From Bacteroidota bacterium (GTDB taxonomy: Bacteria; Bacteroidota; Bacteroidia; Chitinophagales; Chitinophagaceae): a stretch of 53,328 nt of DNA. The stretch lies in assembly GCA_016868455.1 (NCBI GenBank), contig VGGV01000017.1, positions 1-53,328 on the forward strand, read 5' to 3'. The notes beneath the pieces are model-generated. The model was not told the origin of the DNA and made no database searches. It saw only the letters and a list, made by a program, of their open reading frames with translations. The position numbers and the translations under genes were made by a program. This document shows, one piece after another, positions 8,883-16,709 of this stretch. Within the stretch, counting starts at the first letter, position 1. Each line of letters starts with the position of its first letter.

Positions 8883-10387
8883 TTTCTTTTTAAACCCAGC
8901 CTGTTTTTTATTGCGGTGATCACTGCCTGCACATCGGGTGAGAGCCTGAAATACACTGTGCCCAGTGCAAAAAGTATAGCGAAAACAATACTTCGCAAAA
9001 ACATTCCTGCCCATCCGGGAACGGTATTGAATGCAAAATAACATAGTGCAAAACAGGCGACGGATAAAATAAGGGCATACAACGACTGGATGGTAAACGG
9101 GAATAGCCGGAACTTCTTCCAGAGAAAAATAATGCGAATAATATTATAAACGGTGATGGAAATGAGATGGGCTGCAGCCGTTCCCGCAATACCGAATTCA
9201 ACTGTAAAAAGATAGCTTAATGGCAGCATCACCAGCAGCAGGATAACGCCGCTCAGCATTTCAAACCGCCAATAGGTGGAGGTGGCAATGATTTGTGCGT
9301 TTACCCCGGTGCCCATATCCACCAATTTGGCCAGGCCCAGGAAAATGACCACATAATAGGCATCGAGGTAAGTTCCCTTTAGCCGGAAGGTTTCCACGGC
9401 ATCTGTAAAACTGAGAATGATTAGGGACAAAAAACCGCAGGCGAACAGCAACTGGTTGATGGACGACCGCTGGTAAACCCGCTGTATCAAAGCCATATTT
9501 TTATCCTTCCACGCCTGTGAAAGATGGGCGATGGATGCGGCAATAATTCCCCGCTGAGGTACCTGTATCATGGAAGCGATATTCTGACCCACGGAATAAA
9601 CAGCGAGCTGCGCCAAAGCATTGTCCAGTTTGGAGCTGATGACCAGTGAATCAAAAACAAGGGATAATGTGAATATCAGTGAACCGGCATAAACAAAGGA
9701 ACAGAGCCGGAGAATACTTGTTGACAGCCGTCTCGTAACCTTGCTAATGCTGAAAGTAAAGTGAATTTTTTTGGTGAAACCAAGATAGAGGAGCAGAACA
9801 GCTGCAATGAAAGGATAGCTGAATGAAAATAACTGAATGAAGTGATCAAAATTGTCAATGATGCCCAGCCAGAATAAAACAATCAGGGCTGTGGTAAACA
9901 ACCGCCACATTACTTCTTTCAGAAAATTGGTGAAAACAGATTTATGCAGCTGCCAGGCATAAGCTTCAAGTATGGTGTAAACAAGAAAGCCAAACCCGAG
10001 GATGAATATCCAGTTGTAATGTGTTACAATCTCAGGCGCATTGGTGATGTATTTTTTTACCACCAGCCCTTTAAATATGACACCGGCAGCCACTACCAGG
10101 ATAAAACCTATTATGCCTGTAACGATGGCAATGGTAAGCTGGTCGTTTTTCTTTGCCGGAAGATGATCTTTATAGTAAGGATAAAATTTGTAGATATAGG
10201 AGGGCATTGCCATATTGGCGACGGCCATCATCATCATGGCAATGGCGATAAAGGCATTGTACAGCCCGAACTGCGGATCAAGAAAAAGGCCTTGCTTGGT
10301 AAACAACCAGGTGTTCAGCAGGCCGACAGCAAAGCCGATATAAATTACAATGGAAGAAATGATGCTCTGCCGGCGGATATTGCTCAT
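8879..10387 (-). CDS. Polysaccharide/LPS flippase (Wzx-like, MOP superfamily)
   Basis: The 502-residue protein has 12-14 hydrophobic segments and no soluble domain. It resembles lipopolysaccharide biosynthesis (Wzx/RfbX) flippases of the MOP superfamily, which move undecaprenyl-linked glycans across the inner membrane. Examples are the N-terminal IIGFAVGLLNTW-like segment and the PSYIYKFYPYY loop. It sits 32 nt downstream of the M1 peptidase gene, so both may be co-transcribed, although the link is not obviously functional. It could be the export route for the heptose-containing glycan if the ABC exporter at 44-45 kb is dead; that is inference. Confidence 0.8.
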   Translation of the reverse strand: MSNIRRQSIISSIVIYIGFAVGLLNTWLFTKQGLFLDPQFGLYNAFIAIAMMMMAVANMAMPSYIYKFYPYYKDHLPAKKNDQLTIAIVTGIIGFILVVAAGVIFKGLVVKKYITNAPEIVTHYNWIFILGFGFLVYTILEAYAWQLHKSVFTNFLKEVMWRLFTTALIVLFWLGIIDNFDHFIQLFSFSYPFIAAVLLLYLGFTKKIHFTFSISKVTRRLSTSILRLCSFVYAGSLIFTLSLVFDSLVISSKLDNALAQLAVYSVGQNIASMIQVPQRGIIAASIAHLSQAWKDKNMALIQRVYQRSSINQLLFACGFLSLIILSFTDAVETFRLKGTYLDAYYVVIFLGLAKLVDMGTGVNAQIIATSTYWRFEMLSGVILLLVMLPLSYLFTVEFGIAGTAAAHLISITVYNIIRIIFLWKKFRLFPFTIQSLYALILSVACFALCYFAFNTVPGWAGMFLRSIVFAILFALGTVYFRLSPDVQAVITAIKNRLGLKRN

Positions 10388-10419
10388 GCCGGTAAAGATA
10401 AGTAGTAGAAATTGATCAG

Positions 10420-12189
10420 CTATTGCCCCATTCCCGTCGGAGGTGGTATGCTTTCAAATATCCCACCCGCTTTTAAAGTAGCATAAAAATTCTTATCGAT
10501 TTCCATTGCTTTTTGTTTCATGGCATCCGTAAATGGCGTTTTCTTCCATTCAACTGTCGGATATAACCAAAGACCGCCATTCTTAAGGCGAACAGGCATT
10601 GCAAAACCAGGAACACAATTGGTCCAGCGATAAGACAGGCTGCCGTTTGTTTCTTTTAATTCCAGTTCTGGGATTTTTGTTGTCCTTAAATACTGGTCAA
10701 AGATCTTTGATAAATCTTTTCCTGATTCTTTGGAAAAATATGCTTCTACATCTTTTGAGTTTATTGTGCGGTGATAAAAATCCCTGTTCAGCCCTCTCAG
10801 TATCTGTCTGAATATAGAGTCATTATTTATCACCTGCCTGATTGTATGCAGCAGGTTGGCGCCTTTATTATACATATCGTTGCTTCCTTCCTGGTTTATG
10901 CCGTAAGGGCCAATCAGGGGTTTATCATTGAAAATTTTCAGCCGGATGCCCTGCACATATTCATCTGCAGCTTTTTTACCCCAGTGATATTCAATAAACA
11001 ATGCTTCGGAATACATGGTAAACCCTTCATGCACCCACATATCGGCAATATCGTTAGTGGTAATATTATTGCCAAACCATTCATGCCCGGCTTCATGTAC
11101 AATAATATAATCCCACTTCATACCCCAGCCGCTGCCGGAAAGATCACTGCCCAGGTATCCGTTCATATAATGGTTACCGTATGCAATGGCGCTCTGATGT
11201 TCCATACCCAAATGCGGTGATTCCACCAGTTTAAAACCATCTTCATAAAAAGGATAGGTGCCCAACCAGTATTCAAATGCTTTCAGCATGGGTTTTACAT
11301 CCCGCCCAAATTGCTTTTTGGCTTTTTCAAGATTGTAGTCAAGCACCCAGTAATCCAGTGAGAGATTTTTTTCTGTTTCACCAATGTAGTTATCAGAAAA
11401 GTGAACATACTTACCGATATAAGGAACGATATTGTAGTTGTTGATAGGGTTTTTTACCTGCCAGGTCCAGAGCAGGGTACCATCTTTCTGATCCTCTTTC
11501 GAATACAATCTTCCGTTGGCTGCTGCTACTAACGTATCCGGCACTTTTACCTGTATCAATGCTCCCTGGTCGGGTTCATCGCTCTGATGATCCTTACAGG
11601 GGTACCACACACTGGCGCCAAGACCCTGGCAGGCTGCTGTCATCCACGGCCGTCCCTTGGCATCTTTTCCCCAGATCCAGCCTCCATCCCATGGCGGGTT
11701 AACAGCTTCACGGGGCCTGCCGCTGAAATAAATGTAAATGCTGTACAGGGTTACCGGGTGGCGGCGGCTAAGCGCTGTTTTGGCAGAAACAAAATGGTAA
11801 CTGCCAAAATCAATGATGTACACATTGCCGCTCCGCTTAAAAGTTTTTATTTTTTTCTTATTAAAAATAATACTGTCAATTTTCATTGGCTGCTGCAGGT
11901 CTATTTGCATTCTCTTATTCTTTCCATCACTGTTTACATCAAAACCTATCTGGTTCCAGCCTTTGATTGTTTTTGCTGTGTAATCGGGTACAACCTGCAA
12001 ATTATAATGCACCACATTCCACCAGGCTCTTTCCGGGGTTATGCTGCCCCTTAATGTATCCTGCCTGTTAAATTTTTGCTTTTTGTGCAGGGGCTGGCTG
12101 CATGAGTTGCGGGGAAATATCAAGACGATCAGCAATAAACCCGTATACACAGAAAAAATGAAACTGTTAACGTATTTCAATTCAATCAA
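10420..12189 (-). CDS. M1 family zinc aminopeptidase, exported
   Basis: This 589-residue protein has the gluzincin motif HEAGH at about residue 365, with the third zinc ligand Glu in WVHEGF eighteen to nineteen residues on. A GMEH-type stretch (HLGMEHQSAIAY) lies upstream and corresponds to the exopeptidase GxMEN region. The N-terminus is hydrophobic (residues 10-27) and likely a signal peptide, so the enzyme should act in the periplasm or at the surface. Its length is shorter than PepN (about 870), as in many Bacteroidota M1 enzymes. Start is the first ATG; it is divergent from the lipoprotein gene at 12224. Confidence 0.88.
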   Translation of the reverse strand: MIELKYVNSFIFSVYTGLLLIVLIFPRNSCSQPLHKKQKFNRQDTLRGSITPERAWWNVVHYNLQVVPDYTAKTIKGWNQIGFDVNSDGKNKRMQIDLQQPMKIDSIIFNKKKIKTFKRSGNVYIIDFGSYHFVSAKTALSRRHPVTLYSIYIYFSGRPREAVNPPWDGGWIWGKDAKGRPWMTAACQGLGASVWYPCKDHQSDEPDQGALIQVKVPDTLVAAANGRLYSKEDQKDGTLLWTWQVKNPINNYNIVPYIGKYVHFSDNYIGETEKNLSLDYWVLDYNLEKAKKQFGRDVKPMLKAFEYWLGTYPFYEDGFKLVESPHLGMEHQSAIAYGNHYMNGYLGSDLSGSGWGMKWDYIIVHEAGHEWFGNNITTNDIADMWVHEGFTMYSEALFIEYHWGKKAADEYVQGIRLKIFNDKPLIGPYGINQEGSNDMYNKGANLLHTIRQVINNDSIFRQILRGLNRDFYHRTINSKDVEAYFSKESGKDLSKIFDQYLRTTKIPELELKETNGSLSYRWTNCVPGFAMPVRLKNGGLWLYPTVEWKKTPFTDAMKQKAMEIDKNFYATLKAGGIFESIPPPTGMGQ

Positions 12190-12223
12190 TTTTGATGCTG
12201 TAAATTTAAGCCCTGCAAGTAAG

Positions 12224-13849
12224 ATGAAATATAGTACCAGCTATAAATGGATAGTGGCTGCCTGCTGGCTGATGACCGGCTGCTACAGCAGGAAAAGCAA
12301 TGAAGCGAATATCTTTCACTACAACGAGTTCAGCGGTATTGCTTCCCTTGACCCCGCCTTTGCCAAAAGCCAGTCCGTGATGTGGCCGGTGCACCAGTTG
12401 TTCAATACGCTGGTGGAAATTGACAACAGCCTGCAGATCATCCCCTCTCTTGCCCGCCGCTGGGATATTTCTGATGACCGCACTGAATTTACTTTCCACT
12501 TGCGAACCGACGTTTTTTTTTCATGACGATCTGCTTTTCCGGGGGGCAAAGGAAGACCATTGGTTGCCAAAGACGTGGAGTACAGTTTTTACAGGATATT
12601 GGATAAAAATACCGCCAGCCCCGGCGCCTGGATATTTAATGGCAAAGTGGACACCCTGCAACCGTTCAGGGCGGTTGATGATTCGACCTTTCAGGTAAAA
12701 TTGTTAAGGCCATACAACCCCATCCTGGGCATTATTTCCATGCAGTATTGTTCGGTGGTTCCAAAGGAGGCTGTGGAAAAATATGGAACTGATTTTCGCC
12801 GCCACCCGGTCGGTACCGGTCCGTTTCGTTTTGTGGCATGGGAAGAAGGCCAGGCGCTTGTAATGAAAAGAAATCCGAACTATTTTGAAAAAGACAATGA
12901 AGGTAAGCCGTTGCCTTACCTGGATGGCATTCATGTATCTTTTTATGACAGCAAGGCCACGGAGTTTTTGCTGTTCCGGCAAAAGGAACTGGAATTCATT
13001 AATGACATTGAAGCTTCTTTTAAAGACGAAGTGCTGACAAAAAAAGGCACACTCCGGAAAGAGTGGGAAGGCAAGATTGTGCTGAACACAAGCCCCTACC
13101 TGAATATTGAATACCTCGGTATTCTGGTGGATACCGCCAATCCTCTTGTAAAAAATTCACCCTTGCGCATCCGGCAGATCAGGCAGGCCATCAACTATGG
13201 TTTTGACAGAAGGAAAATGATATTGTACCTGAGGAACTCATTGGGCACACCGGCCGAGTCGGGATTTGTGCCTTTGGGCCTTCCCTCATTTGATTCTTCA
13301 ATAGTGAAGGGGTATCATTATAATCCGGCTATCACTAAAAAATTATTGGCAGCAGCCGGATTTCCGGACGGCAGGGGTTTGCCCGCCATCAAATTATTAA
13401 CGGTTGCTATTTATGCCGACATGGCCAACTTTATTGCCAAGCAACTGGATGAATCCGGTATACCGGTACAGGTGGAAGTAGTGCAGAAATCCCTGCTGCT
13501 TACCATGACATCTTCTTCCACAGCAGCTTTCTTCCGGGGCAGCTGGATTGCAGATTACCCGGATGCGGAGAATTATTTATCGGTGTTTTATTCAAAAAAC
13601 CCGGCGCCCCCCAACTACACCCGCTACAAGAACCCGGCTTTTGATGCCGCATTTGAAAAAGCCATTACAGAAACCAACGATTCAATGCGCTACCAGCTTT
13701 ACCGCCAGGCCGACCAGATTATGATGAACGATGCAACGGTAGTGCCGCTTTGGTACGATGAAGTGGTGCACCTGGTGCAGCCCCGTGTAAAAGGCTTTAA
13801 ACCCAATGCACTCAATCTTCTTGAACTGAGGCGTACAAAAATTCAATAA
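12224..13849 (+). pseudogene. ABC transporter peptide-binding lipoprotein (SBP_bac_5), two frameshifts
   Basis: The frame starts MKYSTSYKW and has a lipobox-like LMTGC, so this would be a lipoprotein of the DppA/OppA family that binds oligopeptides. The first 101 codons end at TGA 12524-12526. The same frame reopens and runs to 13849 (NPILGIISM, HPVGTGPFRFVAWEEG, NYPDAENYLSVFYS-like stretches are typical). Family comparison predicts FHDD right after DVFF, which needs one T fewer in the nine-T run at 12513-12521. One extra base near the CCGGGGGG run at 12539-12546 then restores frame into GGKGRPLVAKDVEYSF. Thus two compensating one-base shifts remove about nine correct residues. Either a sequencing error in homopolymers or a real lesion. 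No permease or ATPase genes adjoin it. Confidence 0.85.
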
Positions 13850-13875
13850 CTGTATATCAGTTCATTCCGGCTGAG

Positions 13876-13916
13876 TCGTAAAATTCCTAACAAAAAAATG
13901 CATAGGATTTTTACGA
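13876..13916. other. Inverted repeat downstream of the binding-protein gene
   Basis: TCGTAAAATTCCTA (13876-13889) pairs with TAGGATTTTTACGA (13903-13916) with one mismatch. It lies 26 nt after the stop and may act as a terminator, although there is no separate T-run. The rest of 13850-14045 shows nothing else. Confidence 0.4.
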
Positions 13917-14045
13917 AGACTATTGCAAAATTCCGAAACCCTTTAATAGGTTTGTTCCGGAGAAAAAAATAATTCTTCCGTCGCAATAATCCTTTATCCG
14001 CAGAGAGACCCGATTCAACCCTTGTTAAAGCTAAACGCCGTACTT

Positions 14046-14858
14046 ATGAAACGCATCATTACCCAGGTGGGCCTGTGCTCATTTTTAGCCTTACTGTTTC
14101 ACTTTTCTGCCTACTCACAACCGGATTATTCTTTTACAGGATCTGCGTTGATCTCAGGCACTCCGCTGCAGAATAATGCGGTGTATAAATTTACTTCAGC
14201 AAAACCCGGCGTTGATGCCAATGTCAAGATAATATCACAAGTAGGCGGAGTAACCCTGTCAGAAATAGATAATAATGGAACGGGGTTTAATGAAGCTTTA
14301 CAGCCATTTATCAATGTACAGCCGAATGCGAACGGGTATGTTGAATGAGAGATTGAATTTGTAAATGCAACTGGAAGCCCGGTGAACCAGAATTTTGTTC
14401 CGGTTACCTGCATTGATGTGGATGGCGTTTCCTATGATGATGGAACATTATATGAAGAAGACCAGATCCAGTTTTTCCCCGGTTATTATGATTTCACCAT
14501 GACGGGGGGCAACCTGAACGTTACCGTACCCAATGGATGGGTGTATATCAAAAACCTGCTGGGTTCAAGCTATCCCGGTATCGATACTGCAGCCAAGGAT
14601 GTAATGGCCACCGTAGTCAACAGAAATATATCGAAGTTTCGGGTCAGGGTTGGCACCAGAAATACTTCGGATGAAAAAGGAGAAATCAGGTTTCGCAGCG
14701 TATATTTTAAAACATTTAATTACGGGCATCCTCCACCGCTGGCCCTGAGCAGCATTCTGAACCTGAGCGGAAGCAAAAAACAAACAGATCATCAGCCGCA
14801 AGGTGATGGTGCAATAATTTTAATCCATATCCAATACCCAAAACCATCCGAACCATGA
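14046..14858 (+). pseudogene. Secreted protein gene with in-frame TGA
   Basis: The frame begins MKRIITQVGLCSFLALLFHF and ends its signal peptide at AYSQ. It is then interrupted by TGA at 14346-14348 and continues in the same frame to 14858. Reading through gives NGYVE-(W)-EIEFVNATGSPV, where Trp (TGG) fits well, so one G-to-A change explains the stop. The product resembles secreted Bacteroidota adhesin-like proteins that are cargo of T9SS, but no sorting tail is visible. The tail from about 14770 is suspicious: an alternative frame reads KNKQIISRKVMVQ and then a stop, hinting at a second lesion. I cannot assign a function. Confidence 0.7.
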
Positions 14859-14950
14859 AAGACTAATCCAATGAGATGAAAAACTAATCCTTTTCGTGAA
14901 AAGCCGTCCGATACCATGAAAGGCCGGGTCACTATGAAAACTATTCGTCC
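14854..14950. repeat. Degenerate ~20-bp tandem repeat
   Basis: Five units begin with ATGAA or GTGAA at 14854, 14876, 14896, 14916 and 14934 (spacing 22, 20, 20 and 18). They share a tail like CTAATCC or CCGTCC. No other feature explains this region. Confidence 0.5.
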
Positions 14951-14994
14951 TTAACCAAAACATTTTACCATGCAGCGAATAGTACGCTAAACCC

Positions 14995-15020
14995 GAAAGG
15001 CAGGAGCAATCCTGCCTTTC
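14995..15020. terminator. Perfect 11-bp hairpin with GCAA tetraloop
   Basis: GAAAGGCAGGA pairs with TCCTGCCTTTC around a GNRA-type GCAA loop. It lies between convergent transcription units (the broken secreted gene and msrA). There is no T-tract on either strand, so termination is plausible but not certain. Confidence 0.5.
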
Positions 15021-15051
15021 CCAATTAAATACCTCCTGGCTTTTAAGCTGA

Positions 15052-15735
15052 TTAATGCTTTAGTTTATCCTTAAACACTTTCATGAATTTGTCCAGCTTG
15101 GGCCGTATCACAATTTTGCAATAGGGATTGGAGTTCTCATTGTTCTCAAAATACTGCTGGTGATAGTCTTCCGCCGGGTAAAATTTGGTAAAGGGGGTGA
15201 TCTCGGTAACTATGGGCCTGTCAAAAGCACCGCTTTTATCCAGTTCTGCTTTGTATTTCTCTGCCTTTTCTTTTTGTTCCTGGCTGTGATAAAAAATACC
15301 ACTGCGGTACTGGGTACCCACATCGGCGCCCTGCCGGTTCAGGGTGGTGGGGTCATGCGTTTGCCAGAATACTTCCAGCAGCTCATCAAAACTGATCCTG
15401 GAAGGTTCATACACTATTTGAAGGCCCTCAGCATGACCCGTTTCGCCGGTACATACCGCTTTGTATGTGGGATTTTCCACATGGCCGCCGGTATAACCTG
15501 ATGTGGCGCTGATGACTCCGTCGAGTTGTTCAAAAATGGCTTCAGTGCACCAGAAACAGCCATTGGCGAAAGTGGCAGTGTCGGTTTTGCCTGAAGGAAC
15601 TGAGTGGGATGTCATTTTGTTTGTCTCCATAACTTTTTTAATCGTTTCGGTTTTATTTTCAACTGATGAAGATGGCTGACCGCAGGAAAACAACGTTACC
15701 AGGCCTGCCAGCGAAGTGGTAATAAGGTTTTTCAT
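15052..15735 (-). CDS. msrA: Peptide-methionine (S)-S-oxide reductase, lipoprotein form
   Basis: The 228-residue protein reduces methionine-S-sulfoxide in oxidised proteins. The active site is GCFWC (about residue 60), followed by TSGYTGG, TGHAEGLQI and DVGTQYRSGIFY, all MsrA hallmarks. The start was set at ATG 15735 (MKNLITTSLAGLVTLFSC), which gives a signal peptide with a lipobox, so this copy should act outside the cytoplasm. The open frame extends upstream to 15873, but that part overlaps the region before the divergent mutS2-like gene. It appears monocistronic. Confidence 0.93.
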   Translation of the reverse strand: MKNLITTSLAGLVTLFSCGQPSSSVENKTETIKKVMETNKMTSHSVPSGKTDTATFANGCFWCTEAIFEQLDGVISATSGYTGGHVENPTYKAVCTGETGHAEGLQIVYEPSRISFDELLEVFWQTHDPTTLNRQGADVGTQYRSGIFYHSQEQKEKAEKYKAELDKSGAFDRPIVTEITPFTKFYPAEDYHQQYFENNENSNPYCKIVIRPKLDKFMKVFKDKLKH

Positions 15736-15912
15736 TTTTTTAATTGAATAGATATGCAATTTACGCAACAGGTTTGCCTTCAGTTTGTCAACCAAACGGC
15801 AAATTTCGTCCTTTGATAAATCATTAACAACCTGCCCGTATAAATTTGAACAACCGGTGCTGACTGAATACAATTACCTTTCCAGGCTTATTAATTTCCC
15901 GGAGACGAGAGT

Positions 15913-16320
15913 ATGAAGCTTTTCCCCGTATCAGCACCTGTTCAACTGGAGTTTGATAAAATAAAAGACCTGCTGGTTAATTATTGCCTGACGGAATATG
16001 CCCGAAGCAAGGCGCAGGAACTGCGGATACATACCCGGATTGAATTTGCAGAAACAGATCTCCTGCAGAGCCATGAGTACAGGCAGCTTCTTTCCAATGC
16101 GGTCTATTTCCCCAACGATTATGTACTGAATCTTACCAGGGAACTTAAAATGCTTTCCATCCCCGGCGCTGTATTCAACGCAGCAGAATTACAGCAGGTA
16201 CGAAAACTGGCAGACAGTACTGAAAAAATAGTCCGCTGGTTTGACAACGAAAGAAGACCGGCTTATCAAGGCCTGGCAAAGGTGATCAGCAATACCTTCT
16301 ACGAAAAGGCAGTGGCAGCC
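15913..16320 (+). pseudogene. Truncated MutS2-like gene, N-terminal ~135 codons only
   Basis: The start MKLFPVSAPVQLEFDKIKDLL and the next 130 residues resemble the N-terminus of Bacteroidota MutS-family/MutS2-like ATPases, which are about 700-800 residues long. Similarity is lost after SNTFYEKAVA near 16315. The frame then runs on with unrelated sequence to a stop at 16539. The clamp and ATPase domains are absent from the window, so this is a 5' stub. The break lies some 190 nt from the tRNA-Ser terminator. A deletion or recombination event, or a chimeric assembly, are the alternatives. Confidence 0.7.
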
Positions 16321-16512
16321 CCATATCCCTTGAAAACTAAAAGACAAAAAACTCTAAATCCAGGTGGTCCGAAAATAAGGGGAGCTTACAGGATTACCTT
16401 CCGTGATCCGGGGTGGGGGCATCAAATCTCATCAAGCCAGTCCGCTATGCGTCCTGTGTTTTTTATTTCCCCTTCGCCCTTTGCAACCAAGCTTGCCGGA
16501 CTCCGGGAAAAC

Positions 16513-16535
16513 AAAAAACCCCACTACCGTGGGGC
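16513..16535 (-). terminator. Terminator of tRNA-Ser
   Basis: On the minus strand GCCCCAC-GGTA-GTGGGG is followed by TTTTTTG. It lies about 14 nt past the tRNA 3' end. Confidence 0.85.
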
Positions 16536-16548
16536 TTGAAGTGTTTTG

Positions 16549-16632
16549 CGGAGAGAGAGGGATTCGAACCCCCGGACCTTTTGGGTCAACGGTTTTCAAG
16601 ACCGCCGCATTCGACCGCTCTGCCATCTCTCC
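16549..16632 (-). tRNA. tRNA-Ser (TGA anticodon)
   Basis: The 84-nt leftward gene has acceptor strands GGAGAGA (16626-16632) and TCTCTCC (16550-16556) plus discriminator G. The anticodon arm GCGGT-CTTGAAA-ACCGT gives anticodon TGA. There is a long serine-type variable arm, and TTCGAAT in the T loop. CCA is not encoded. Plus-strand ORFs across it are spurious. Confidence 0.95.
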
Positions 16633-16709
16633 GGCGCAAATGTACGGCCGCAATTTTTTATACCCAAACTATTAGTAATCTATGATTTAACTTCGTTCAA
16701 ATTCTTTGA

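Noticed and set aside
16320-16632. Integrated element using tRNA-Ser as attachment site
   Set aside because: No integrase, no direct repeat of the tRNA 3' end and no cargo genes were found in this window; only the truncated neighbour hints at a past event.
16403-16685. Two plus-strand ORFs (90 codons each) and a minus ORF across 16403-16685
   Set aside because: They are translations of the tRNA-Ser gene and its flanks. The GERGIRTPGPFGS and EREGFEPPDLL peptides are well-known false proteins from serine tRNA.
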